A stretch of 64,000 nt of DNA from assembly GCA_003342815.1 (NCBI GenBank), contig PTEX01000049.1, positions 3,276,620 to 3,340,619 on the forward strand, in the 5' to 3' direction. Positions 50,340 through 63,310 of the stretch are shown piece by piece. The DNA is from Eudromia elegans (taxonomy: Eukaryota; Chordata; Aves; Tinamiformes; Tinamidae). The stretch's first letter is position 1. Each line of letters begins with the position of its first letter. The notes under the pieces are model-generated. The model ran no database searches, had not been told where the DNA came from, and was given only the letters and a program-made list of their open reading frames with translations. Made by a program: the position numbers and the translations under genes.

Positions 50340-50490
50340 GAACCGCTGTGGAGGAGGAAGACAGCGGATGAAGGAGGAAGGAAAGGAGCACTTCAGGGCA
50401 GAGGGAGATGGAAACTGGAGGTGGGAGGGAAGATGGAAGGAAGCGGGAGGCAGAGAGCCCGGGAGGAGGAGGAGGAGGGTGGGCTGTGGG
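50340..50490. repeat. Polypurine (GA-rich) tract
   Basis: The plus strand is almost entirely G/A, with GGAGGAAG and GAGGAGGAGG motifs, directly before a CpG-rich block. Such tracts can form triplex structures and give spurious long open frames on both strands. Confidence 0.75.
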
Positions 50491-50770
50491 TGGCCGCGGG
50501 GAGCGGAGCGCTGCGAGACGAGGGCAGGAGAGGGAGCGTGGCAAACCGGCAGCGCCCGCGGAGCCGGCACCAGATGGCTTCCCTGGGCCCCGCGGAGCCT
50601 CGTGTGCTGTTGTCCCCGCGCTGTTGTCCCCGCGCTCCTGTCCCCGCTCGGCGCTGCCTGCACGACCACCTCTGCCACCGCGGGGAAGTCGCTGCTTCCG
50701 ACAGCAGGCGAGGGATGCAGGGAGCAGCCGCCTGGCGAACGCCGAGACCCAACGCGCGCGACCGAGCTAA
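50490..50770. other. CpG-rich block in CACNG4 intron 1
   Basis: I count roughly 36 CpG in 50461-50760. The block also includes a 14-base unit repeated three times (50606-50647). No exon is recognised. It may be a CpG island or a GC-biased conversion patch. Confidence 0.5.
50606..50647. repeat. 14-base repeat, three copies
   Basis: GCTGTTGTCCCCGC at 50606-50619 and 50620-50633, then the variant GCTCCTGTCCCCGC at 50634-50647. Confidence 0.92.
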
Positions 50771-53239
50771 ATAGTTGAAGTTAACAAATGAATTAATTCC
50801 TTCAAGGGGCGACAGCGACCAAACAGCCCTTTAAATGAACGCGAGCAGGGGAGAGCTCATCTGGAGCCTGCACCTGAAACTTTCTATTTCCTCATGCAAA
50901 CTAAACGTCGACAAATAAAAACAAGCCTGCAAAAGCAGCATGAGCTCTTTAGGCTTTAATTATTCATCAGAACTGTTTTCTTCTCTGCTGAGATTCAGAG
51001 CAACACATTTAAGCAGGTTACGCTAAGGTTTATGGAAGATGTAACTTGCTTGTTACGCCAGCTAATAAATACAACTAAGCACAATGGTCCCACAGTATTT
51101 GTAGAAACAGCATTCGGGAAAAATGTGTTTAATGAATCAGAAGTGCCTAATCTATTCAGTCTTGAAAAGCCAAGCGTATCATGCAAAATTACAGTGCACT
51201 AAAGCACAGACGCATAAATATTTTATTGATGAATTCTGAGGTTACTTTCTTTGCTCTTTTGGTATTTCAGAACTGCATTTTTACTATGAAACGTTTCTAC
51301 CTGCTGCACAGGGGGGAGCTAATGCTGGTGGGAGCTGTGGGCGATCCAGGTGGGAGCTCCAGTCTGAACTGGAATTTTGTCACTTGGAGCCCCAGCCCTT
51401 TCCTGGATCACGTCTCCCTTTGCAACCCAAAAGGCTCCCTGCTTTTGCTGGCAGAGGATGGCGGGGCAGTGACAGGAGAAGGCAGCAACTGGGAGGAGAC
51501 GTCCCCAGGGGATGATGCTCTTGCTGGAACTGAGGAAAGGGAGGTACCATGTTGCTCTGTCACGCGGCTGGTTGTGCCACCAGCCCCCTGCCACCCTCCT
51601 CCTGAATCCTCGTCCTCTCCAGTGCCGTAGAAACGTCTCGTTTCCATCAGCTGACGTCTCTGGGGGTTCATGGGTCATGCCCACGCGCCACAGGGACCTT
51701 GCGGCTCATCCTACATCAGCCCAGGGCCCGTATTTCCTCCTGAGCTTTGCAGGCAGGACAGGGCCGCGTTGTTAGCACCAGGCGAGACCTCCCGAGACAG
51801 CAGCTGTGCCGGACCCGCTGGACCTGCCTCCCCGGGAACGGTGCCACGCAGAAGGAACCGTTTATAGCACTCTTCCCCTCCAGGCGCTTTATCCGGCACG
51901 ATGCCGAGCTTGCGACACCTTCCTCACATCCAGGTACTGCAAATTCCCCCCGTTGCAGGAGGCGGGATGGGCTCCGGGGCTGAGCCCCGCGGCCACCGCG
52001 ATGCTCTCCGGGCACGCGGGCCGCCCGGCACGGGCAGCGCTCCAAAGCCCCACTCCTCCTAATGGGGCCACATTCTGCTCCTCACTCGAGCTCTACGACT
52101 CAGTGATTTGCTGCCAATATATTTTTGCCAAGGAGATGAGGCAAAAATATGTCTCTCCTTCCCACTCCTGCAGCCTGCGAAAGGAGAGCAGCACAATCCT
52201 TCCAGGCGAGGAGCTCTTTCTACAAAGAAGTGCTTGAAGCCTCCCCGAGGGCCAGGAAAGCTCCAGGTGTTTCATGCGTTACCTTCAACTCTCCATTAAC
52301 TAACTCCATGCCGTGTGCTGGGACTTTGTCTACGTGGCCTGGATGGTCTGGGCACTTCAAAGCACTTGGTGCAAAGAGGGTGGTCGTGCTGGAGCCCTTT
52401 TCTCTTTAAGGCCCGCAGCACCTTTGCAAGTTACATGTTCCCAAAAGGTGTATTCTCTGTCTTCCTTTCCCTAGACCTTGCGTGACTTCAAGACATCAAA
52501 TGTTAATGAAAGTTTGCCAGGCTTCAAGGTCAGTGAAATGGAAGTTAAAAACTCTGCACCATAGGATGGCTCTAAAAATATTCGGTCATGTTGAAATACC
52601 AACTACCCAAGAGCAGCTCCCTTGCACACACTGCTACAGGCGGGTGAGGACTTTATCTCCTAAACATCAGCAGGTATAAAGGTTTCCTAGTGCTCACAAA
52701 TCCCTAATTCTCTGTAGATGGGGCACACTGGGTTGTGCACCTGCAGGTAGGAGAGTGAGGAGCTGCTGGTGTCATTGAGCTTCAATCCTTTTATCCTGTT
52801 CATCCAGCTGCCGCTCTCCTGTGCTCCCAAGGTGGTGACTGTCCCTGGGACGAGCACGGCCACCAGCCTCACGCGTGTTCAGAGGGGCGCTGGGGCTGAC
52901 ACCATCGCAGGCAGCACCAGCCTGGCTCCCCATGCCTGCTCTTGGGTGTCTTTCACTGTCTGGGGAGGCTGCGGTTCTGCTTTTGGAGGCTTTCTGCTTT
53001 TGGGGCGTGATGGCACCTACATCCCCCTGCAAATGTGGTCCCAAGAGCTCCTCACGGAAGGCTCACGTTGTCCTGTGACCTGAAACCCTTCTGCTGGCCG
53101 CATGCACATGCCTCGAGCAGCCTGAACTGAGGCCTCCTGCAGCCTGGCGAGTTCCTCAATACGCCATCGACCTCCAAAGGGCTCCTGAGGAAATACAGTT
53201 GTCTCCTTGCAGTCTTAATTTTTGCTTTCCTAGCGGGAG

Positions 53240-53530
53240 CTGGTTTTCTAGGACCACGGAGACCTTCTCCCGCTCTGAGGAGCGCAACGCGTGCTCTCGT
53301 CGGGAAGCAAACGAGGCCCCGAACGCGGCGATGCGGATCGTGACTTCAAGCTTGACTACGAAGCGGTGTCTAAAACGCTCCCATCACCGCACAAGTCACC
53401 GGAGGCCGGTGACTCAGAGCACCTCTGAGTCACACACCGCGGCGCTCCCGGCCTTGCCGCCGCGGCAGGGCTGCCGCTGGCCTCTATCCGCCCTGACCGG
53501 CAGCTTCCGAGCCGAGCGCGACACGTTGGG
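53240..53530. other. CpG-rich block in CACNG4 intron 1
   Basis: CpG is frequent, densest at 53281-53340 and 53440-53520, against AT-rich flanks. No exon is recognised. Confidence 0.45.
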
Positions 53531-54611
53531 ACCCAAACCCCAGCCCCTTCTCTGGCCGTCCGTGCCAAGGAAGGAGGATGCACGCAAGGAGCACGAGCCC
53601 CATTCCGCAGCGCTGCGTCTGCGGGCTGGGTATTTGGCTCAGGTGCCCACGGAAGGTTTATTACTCCTGGTCATGGGCCACGCTATGAGTCAGCCCCAAA
53701 CTGCTATTTTTGAGCGAGTAGAAATAATTCATGTACATGCGAGGTAAAATTCTGCTTAAAACTTATGCTCTGTCTCTGAAGCTTAAAAATTGCAAGATTT
53801 TTGATATTGAGTTTCGTTTTACCAGGTTCTTTGCAGCTGTTAGGGTGAGCCCTCATCCCGCACAGCTCTCTGCACTCTAAGAATCTTTCCTTGTGCAAAT
53901 AGTTCCATTTCTACAGCTCATAGAACCAGTTGCATATGGAAGAGTTAGGAGACTTTGCACCTTAAACCAGTCCAAAGTCCTGTGCCAAGCACCATGAGGC
54001 ATGATATTTCTTAAGCAGCAGCTCAGGCAACAAGCCTCCTTCTTCTAGGGATTTTGAAACCTATTTTTGAATATTGAGTTAATTTATCTGCTAGTAATGA
54101 ACTGAGGTTTTGGAAAGGTAAAAGGTGCAGGCTTGCGTGTGTTAACTTTGGGAGCAACAGCACAAAAGGAAAACACTTTCTCATCCATACGAGCTCCTGT
54201 AAATTGTATTCTATTCTTAGGAGAGAAAGCATAATGTAAAAAAAATCTAATAATTTAAACCTTGCAGGAAAAGAGGCAGGAGCAATGGGAACCTCTGAAA
54301 TGATAAATGCATGAATTTATTCCACTGCCACTGTGGGGTTTTAAATTAGTTTTATTTTTCTTTTATTTCTTGTTGTTGACAAGCTGGATCTCGTCGCCGT
54401 CCAGTTGTAACGTTCAGAGATAAGAAAAACCGTGAAGGTCAAAACTCCTGTTCCTCGTGTTTCTGTCTAGGGCGACCTGAGCGTGTGTGGGCTGTGCCGT
54501 GAGCTCATGTCACCACGGGCACCTGCATCGTGCCCATGTAGCGCCAAAACCCTCCTGTTCATCTCTTCCCCTGCTTTGGTTGCAATGGAAAAATGGGCAT
54601 TTATAAGGAAG

Positions 54612-54735
54612 GCTTCATGCATGACACAAATAGCTTCATGTATGACGTAAATGATGGACTGGAGGATATAAAGAAGGGCCACTGTGCTCACGTATAGTGC
54701 ATGAAGTCTCACATATAGCCCATGTATAGCCCATG
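54612..54735. repeat. Two short diverged tandem duplications
   Basis: A 21-base unit beginning GCTTCATG is at 54612-54632 and 54633-54653, with about three differences. An 11-base unit TATAGCCCATG is at 54714-54724 and 54725-54735. Confidence 0.8.
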
Positions 54736-57700
54736 TGTCACCTACAGGGGTGATGAACTACACCTAACTGCTGCCGACTCCATTTCTCGTGGGATTTTTG
54801 CTACTAGTGCTCCCAAATGCAGATGGAGGCCAACAACCATCTAGAAGAAAGAAAAGGAAACGCGGAGGAAGCAACGAGTATGGGTCTTGAGTGTGATAAG
54901 GCTGCAGCTTGGTGGCTGGTGGCGTTTTGCAACGTTATTTTAAGGGGAAAAAAACCCCAAAAAAGAGGTATGTAGGAAGGGGCTCAGGTGGCACGAATTG
55001 CCTCTTTTCGGGTAGCAGGATTCCCTTTTCACCAAACCATTCCCAGCTCCAGCCGTTTAGCTCAGCCAGCTCAACCTGGGACTCCAGCTCCAAGGTCTGT
55101 ACCTGCCTTTTCTAGAAGCAGGACGGGGTCCTGGAAACGGGAAGAACCAGCTTGTACATCCTGCCTTGCCCTACAGGTGGGACCGTCTTCCCATTTCCCT
55201 GCTGTACCATCAATTTCCAGGCTAAGCTCCTTCCTTTCGCATAGTCAGGAGGCTTAATTCAGCCTGGAATAAATGGGCAGATAAGAACAGGCCGAGCTCA
55301 GCTTGGGTGTTGCTCTAGTTAATTAGGAAGAGCAGCAGCAGGGCTGGAATTGGCACGGAGCGGTTAAGCGACTGCCTTTGGAGGCAGGGAAGAAAACCCG
55401 TGCTTAGCTCACTGCATCCAGCTCTTCAAATGCAAATGAACCTGTCAGCATCTGCATGTAGCCACAAAGGGTAGCTGCAACAAGGAGCCCTAAACATCGC
55501 CAAGGAGGTCGGAAAAACGTCGCCTTCCCGACAGCTATTTTCTAAAATAATTTCTAGTAAATAAGAATACATCTGAAGTGGTAAACTGAGCATCTGCTCC
55601 ATGAAACGAACGGAGGACAGCATGTGAAAAGAAACATATGTCAAGTGTGCACTTCAGATGCATTGACTACTTGCCTCCAAAAATGCGAATTTAACCAGAT
55701 TTGCAGCAAGCCCTGAGTAAAAATTAGGGCTGCACACACAAGAGCAGCCCCGAGCGCCTGCAAGGTCTAAACTCAGCCATACCTGTGCAGGGCTCCCTGT
55801 ATTTAGCTGATTCACGGGTTCTTTCCCTGGGAGAAGCCGGGAGCATGCCAAGCCCAGATGGCTTTTGTTTGGAGCAAACAATGTCTCTTTACTCGTACAT
55901 TAGCAGAGCTAACCAAGCCGCCGCCGGAGCCAAATCCTACCAGATCTGGTTCATAGGAGAGATGATACAAAAATACCCCTGTGTGCCAGCGGAGCCGACG
56001 ACATCCCTCCTAGGACTGATTCAGCAGTGGGAGCAGCAGGAAATGAGCTCCACGGCTGCACGGGAATTGCTTATGAATCAATTCCTTTCCCCGTTACGCT
56101 GCAGCTCAGGTAAATTGTATTTCAGTATTGCATTTAGCTCGTTATCCTCAGCCACGACGTTTATCGACTGCAGTGAAGATCTTCCTTGGGTAACAGGTAG
56201 AGAATAAGGCCCTGTGAGCACGAGCGAGGAGGACTGTTCCCCTGGGTCTCGCTTGGGCATCTTCCTCATTTCCTCGGCCAGATAAATAAATAAACCGCTG
56301 AGGATTGCGTAGATGCAGTGCAAAATATGAAGCACTACAGAGCACGTTACCGCATGGTTAATTTAGAAAGGAACCTATCATTAAAAGCACATGAATGTGG
56401 CTACATACTGGCGTGGTATGAATATTTAAAGGGAAGCCTCGTGCAAGGGCAGCCTTCCAAGCTACACCTAAACTAAACTTCCATTTGTGTGTATAAAAGG
56501 AAATTAAGAGAATATTTCACCATTCCGACTTGCTTAAGCAGCCTTTGAAAGGTGTGGTTCTGGGTTTTTTTGCTTTACCCCAACCTCTGAAAATTAGTGT
56601 GAGAAAAGATATCAGACAAAATTCATTTTTGGTGCAATTCTATCGAAGTCAGCAGAGTTAAACTGAAGATGGTTTTTCTGGCCTTTTAAATAGAGTGTAA
56701 TTTTCTCCATGGGTAGTTATTAAATGCTATTGAGAGGGAGATTGCTGCTGCTGTTGGAAAGGCGTTTGGGAGAGGTCATTCCATCCCATGTGAATAACAC
56801 CAGTGGGAAAAAAAAAACCAGGAGGTTTTGTGGTTTTTACAAGTTGAAGAGTCCCTTAGGACTCTAACTGCAGCACACATCACTGCCTGACCCAAAGCTA
56901 AGAGCATATGTCTAGTCCGAGTTAAGATACCCCAGCTTGACATCCACTGCCACATTACAGCAATTCTGCCTGTAGAAATGTCTTTAAATATTGGAGGGGG
57001 CATTGCAGATGTCCATCAGGATGCTGGGGCCCATCTCCGTCAGGACGGACATATTCCCTCGGTGTGATTTGGGAGTCTCAGCTACCGTATGTTGACATTT
57101 TGGACCTGGCTGGGCTTGGCATCCCTTCCACTACTTCAAGTTCTTGTCAAGAAACACGTTCCCCGTCTGCCTTTGGACTCCGTGATTCCCGCAGGCTCCT
57201 CTGCCTATCGGGAAGGATTTCGCACAAATACATCCAAACCTTGGCTAAACGTTGGGACCAAACCCAGGGAACTCTCTGACTGCTTTACTCAAAGCCTAAC
57301 TGGGAGAGAGAAGACTCATGGGATGAAGGCAGGGGAGCACATGAGACCTCATAATTAACATAACTTGCCACAGATGAAATTAAAATGTAAATTAGTGTCT
57401 CTAAACAAAGTGGTTAAGCTTTGTCCCTTGGGACAAATAAACACAATATGGGCAAAGGACATATCGGAGGATCTGTTCTTACACTTGTAGCGCTTGGGGC
57501 TAGACTGTAGGTATTTTCTTTCTGCAAGAGCCACAAAGCCGAGCTCCAAGAGGGGATTCGCGTGCGCCAGGCGGCGAAGCTCAGCAATAATTACCCATTG
57601 TGCCGGGCGATGAGCGATCCTTTTGGTTCTTCAGTCGCCCCATGCACCTGGACTTGAGCTAAAACCAAATAATATGCACAGAAAACATTTTTATGTAAGA

Positions 57701-60302
57701 GGAGGTGAACATCACTAAAAATCAGAGAGCCTTTGTACGGCATGCCAAACTGCTGAAGCGAAAAAATGTCTTCAGTGAAAGGGCTCAGATGTGAGCATGT
57801 TTCAGTGCACAGCTCCAGGAAAAACTCTGATAATAAATGTGAGCTTGTTATCGTTGCTTTTCAGTGGGAAGTAAAGCCGGAAGCAGGGTCGTGCTGGCTA
57901 ATTGAAGCTTACATTTTCATTCAAGCACTGCATTTTAATTATAAACTGGTGACACAAGTGTCACTTAGTTCTTATCCCGTTTTAAGTGTGCATATATATA
58001 AAAATATTTTCGGTTATTAATTTATTCCTGTGATCACGTTCATTATCCTACATTATGTCTGCCAGGCACGTGTCTAATAACGTTTGATACATGCTAATTC
58101 TTGTGCCTCTTTTAATACAGGGCTTACACACTCGTTTTAGGCTGAACAGTGTGCCAGTTGGCCACCAAACCAGGTGCACATTAATGCTATAAAATCAGCA
58201 TTAGTGACTGTGTACCCATATTCTGGCCAGCTGCAACCACTTGCACAGCCCTCCCAGGGCAGAATATTCATGCCAGAAAAAGGGATAACCTGTGGGAATT
58301 GCTGCATTCAAAGATGCTGCCTGTACCCCCTGACAACAAGGTCCTGGCTCCCCTGGTGTGTCCCTGCTCGTCCTCTGTGCAGCTTCTGCAGCCGAGCAGT
58401 TCCTGTGCAGAGCCCACACATGATGACTCTTTGCAGGACGAGGGTCTGGGGTCAGATGTAGAACTTTTTGGGTGGAAAATTGCTGGCCCGTATTTCCTTC
58501 TCCCCAGAGTTTTAGTGCTGTGCCCCAAGACTCTCCCCAGCTAGGATGCTGTCACTTTGATACAGAAATCTAAATAAAATGAGGAAAAGGTCATTGGGAA
58601 TTGGCTACCAAGAGACCCAAAAAGTCATTAAAGCCAGAACAAGACTACAAATGAAAACGAGGGGAGTATACCTAGAAAACGAGTTATGGGGGTGATCTCT
58701 TTCAAAAACCATTCAACGGAATGGGGTAGATTTTTTTTTTGCTCTTAATGTGCTGTCCACCTATAAAGTGGATTCTGCTTCAATAAGCACTGTCATAGTG
58801 TGACACTGCAAATGCATTCTTTGATTGGCTATAATTAGAAGTGTTACTCTGAATGCAACACCTCGTATTACTCTTGAATACAATATACGCTTTATTTCAG
58901 AACTTGCATCCTTTAGGATCTCAAAGTGTCCCCAGAACCGCCTGCATTTGCCAGTGCTAAAGTCAAGGACAACACCACAGCAAAACATGCACAGCAAAGG
59001 AGAAAGGGCCACCAGTCTCTGAAGGAACCCTTCACTGCTGAGGAGAACCACAGGATGTTTAGTCTCCTGATCAGCAGATAGAGGCAGAGTCTCAGGTTAA
59101 ACACTTTGGAAACACCTAAAGTAATGCAGAAAAAAACAAATTCTATTGACTCTCAAAGCAACATAAGCTTCAAAGACACAAACCATTTCCAGAAACACAT
59201 TTTGGGTTCACAAACTATGCGCTTGGAACAGACTACCCACCATCTCCAAGGGTCTTTTGTTGAGAGGCCAACATGACAGTTAGCAGCACCCAGAGCTAGG
59301 CAGATGTGTGTCAGCTCTGATCCCAAGCAGGGTGGTCACATCCGAGTGACACTAAGATCAAGGCCAATAAACCCAGGTTTTATTAGCTGGGTGTATGTAC
59401 GTACAGTTAAGGACCGAATGGGTTAGGATTGGAAACCATGACTTTTATGAAGACATTTCCAAAGTGTTACTTCGATCTCTGAGCAGTTTTGTCCTATCCA
59501 AGGTAGCTCTACTCAATACGGATATTTTGCAGCAGTTCTCACAATAAAACTCCATTGCAAGTGCTTTGTATTGCTGTCAAGCTGTAGCTGCACGGAACGG
59601 ACAGTTGTAAGCTGGATGGAGGGATGTCAGGCTGGCAAGATGGGAGCAGGGAAGTTGCTTTCCTTGGGAGGAAACAAAACAATCTAGAAGCACGAGGTCC
59701 CCCTCCTTCTACATCTTGCAAAGAACCCAAATTTCTCGAGGTTGGGGATTTTGCAATTTCCAATAAATAACCCACTGACAGCGTTTCCTGTTCTCCATCA
59801 GAACAGGCATGATCACAAAATATCAATTATTTTAGGCAATATTTTGGGCAATTTACAGCATTCCTACCCTGCTCATGAGTTACGGGTATAAATGTGGCAC
59901 CATAATGCCAATTTCTGTTTCAACAGTTTGCTTAAAACCAACTAACGTGCACACAAACCAACTCTAGCCTATTTTGCATTTAAAAAGTAAGTAAGTATGC
60001 AGAAGAACATTGCTATGACTACCTCAGACTAGATGATCTACTGGGCAAAGACGATTAAAGCACACTATTACCATTAGCAAATGATGTACAAGGGAATAAT
60101 ACTAACCTTCATATCTGGCTTACTTTGAAAATTCAGTCTAAACAAGCACAAGGTCTTTCAGCTTCAATGAATTTGCTATTTCATTAGCCTGTGGGTATCT
60201 AAATGCCGGGAGCTAAGTTCTAAAAAAAATAAAACACAGTGATTCTTATAAAGAATTATCCACAGTGTGCTGATAATAGCAATCGCTGATATCAAGTGAG
60301 CC

Positions 60303-60342
60303 ATAAGATAGATATATGCAACTATAAGATAGGTATATGCAA
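60303..60342. repeat. Short direct duplication, period 21
   Basis: ATAAGATAGATATATGCAA at 60303-60321 recurs at 60324-60342 with one difference. Confidence 0.88.
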
Positions 60343-63059
60343 TCAGTTGTGTTTTAGATTTGATTACATTTAGGCAATGTACCTCTGGCATTATCCTATT
60401 TCAAGTTATAACTGTGACATGTCATGGTTTCTATTTAATGCCTTACAACAGCAACACACAAACTACGCCTCTGGGAAGCAAATAAGACTCAGCAGCCCCA
60501 GCGCTATTGAATACTGTATTTGTGGACAAGAAAAAAATGTTCAATCACCCATATTCTATACCAAATTGTACAATTTAAAATGTTTAAGTGGGAGAAAATT
60601 GATCTGAGGCCTCTGGAAGGAAATTGGCAGTGACTTAAAAACAGTTATTAACTAAATCTGAAAAAAAATAAGTTGGAACATAAATGAGCAGGGTAACTCC
60701 TCACTGAACTGGGTACCTCTTCCCTCTGAATGGGAGATGCTTGTGGCTTCTGAATATCTCTGAAATATTTGGCATTATCAAGCTAATGGGATTGGCTAAG
60801 TGAGATGCTTTCAAAGGGCATAACTAAATGGCACAATTCCAAAACAGCAATTAAAAGGAGGAATGCTTGAAAAAGAACAATGAAAGAGGTTAATTTGTAT
60901 CAGGGCCTGGCAATCTGCACAGGAAACACTGTAATTGCATGTAGCACTCCTCTTTTGTCCACCTTTCCCTATCATGACAGCCTGCTCATAATCTATTGTC
61001 CCTTTATATATGAAGTTTGACAAAAAGTGACTCATTTCTGCTGTAGAAAAATTTACAGTACTCTTTGCAAAGTAAACACGAGTGCAGATAACACACGCAG
61101 CGCAAAGCAAAACAGATAGGAAAAAGAAAGCCCAAATCTCATACCTTTGGACAAGTGTGTGTTTATATATTTGTGGTTGGCAGGAGGCCACAGAGATGCT
61201 TGAGAGTTAAGAGGAGAAATAAAGGGTGGAATTCTACCTGGGGCACTATCTACCAGCTTCCCAAAGCCAAACTCCTGGGTAGGGTTGCAAAGCTAATTTC
61301 GAAGGTACCTTTTTAACAGAAGGGAAGTTATAATGTTTTGGCGGGAGGAGAAGGGATTGAGAGCAAAGATGTTCACACTACAATATACTACGAAATGGAA
61401 GAGAAAGCAGGGCTGGAGTATCTGCCAGGCCGAATCAAGGGGAACTTCATGGATCTGATGGAATTTGACCCACAGCATGCAACAACCGGCAAGAAGGGCC
61501 CCAGCGATGAGGGAGATGGAGCTAAAATCTGGCCATCCATCCTGCAGGCAGTTTGCCCTGAGGCTTGCTATTTTGAGAGATTAGAGAGGCCACGTATCAT
61601 TAATATTATAATAAATCCCAAGATAGAAGAAGTCACAGTCTCAGATTTTGCTCTGGTCCCCAATACCTCTTTTGTGCTGGGGTCCCTGCTCCGCACATGG
61701 CAAAATTATGCATTTGCACCTGCAGAACATCATTCAGAAAGGAAAAAAAATAGAAACCAAAGCCCAGGGAAAAGCCATCTTTCACCCTAAAATTCTTAAG
61801 GTAAAATGAACAGATCTGCTCTGGAAATGCAGACAAATAAAGGTAGTCACTATCTGGAAAGAGAGAGAAGACAAAATGCACTGTAATTTAACTGATAAAT
61901 ACACCAAAGAACTCAGACACTTTACTGCAAGGTAGAAAACGCAGAGAAGCCTGGCCCTGGAACAGAAACATCCTTTTGTTCTGGAGTCATAAAAGTGTCT
62001 CACTCCTGCAGACATATGGGCAGTTGTGCATTTATCCTGTTATTTTTTTTACTACTCCTTTGCATCCTGCCTTGCCATCTGTTGTAGGAAGTTGGATGCC
62101 GAGCCATAAGACTGCAATATAATAAATACCGGTAAACAGAAGTCTAAAATGAAGATAACCACAAAGTAATGACTTGAAGCAGAACCATTTTTTTCAGCAT
62201 GACAAAAAATTATTAAAAAGAATGATTTGTTTCACGAGATGATTCTTGGCTCTGAAGCGAAGGACTAGCAGGAAAAGGTGCAATCGAAGGGACAGATCTA
62301 CGATCCCTTCACTTCCATTGGCTTTGTATTGGCATAACTCCACTGGCTTCCTAGAAAGCAGTTCAAATTTATGAAAGTGGAGAATCAGACTTAATCCCGT
62401 CCCTCAAGGAAGACAAGCTTAAATGCAAAATTTTATATGTATAAAACATAAGTGTCAAGCAAAACGCTTCAAAAGCAGCTAAACTCATGTGCGTGCAAGT
62501 TCGCTGAGCTGGGCAGTCCTATTGCCGCGTCCCAGTTTCTCCACGTTTTCTTTTCCCTTTTATTGTTACTACCGAGGAAAGCAGATGGGAAGCAAGCACA
62601 ATTATCCCCGCTTTTTGCAGGGACAGAAAGATAAAAAGTGACTTGCACAGCATCACGTGGGAGACCTAGCGAAGCCCGGACCCACAAGCCCAGCCTCCTC
62701 CTCCTCCATGTCCATCATGGGATGGAGAAGTTACTGCTCTTTGACACACCAGATGCACGGACTCCTGCTAGATATCTACATGCTTAGAAACACCACATCA
62801 GATTTCACACTATACTTGCTATGCAAACACTCCTGTTGGGCCAAAAGATCTTCAAAAAAGGACATGAACATGCTGGGCCCACCTAATTCCCTCGTTTTAT
62901 CGTTGTGTTTCTGCAAAGGTGTTACACACGGCTCCGGAACGAAGGCCCCCCTCCTGGATGTTTCCACCTATTCCCACCCCACGCTCCTTTCCCCACTCTT
63001 CCCAGGTGACTCACGTTGGGCACCCGGCACGAGAAGCAGCAGAGGGGCCAGTGAGACGA

Positions 63060-63310
63060 TGCAGCTGGAAGGTGCCCGAGGGCCGCGGCGCTTGGCGAGG
63101 GTCACCGAGGCCCCCGGAGCGGCTCGCTCTGGCTGCGACCCCGAGTCCCACGCGTCCCATCCGCCCAGCGGCCACGACACGCAGCGCGCTTCGACGCAGG
63201 ATAAAACGCGACCGCCCGCAGCTCGGCACGGCCCGAGCTCTCCCGCCTGGGCGACCCGCCGCATCCTCCTCCCCTCTCGCACGAAGCGCTTGGGTAAGAG
63301 GAGCGTTATC
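63060..63310. other. CpG island in CACNG4 intron 1
   Basis: I count about 33 CpG in 63061-63300 at high GC, which is near the number expected from base composition and so shows no CpG depletion. A splice-donor-like GCTTGG/GTAAGAG on the plus strand occurs at the downstream edge (about 63290-63297). No known protein is encoded on either strand. It could mark a promoter of a non-coding or alternative transcript. Confidence 0.5.

Noticed and set aside
50037-50774. Frames of about 120-213 codons on both strands
   Set aside because: Polypurine and CpG-rich DNA lacks stop codons, and the peptides are low-complexity.
60028-60047. GACTAGATGATCTACTGGGC resembling the CR1 3' region in sense orientation
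   Set aside because: Too short, and the flanks do not continue the match.
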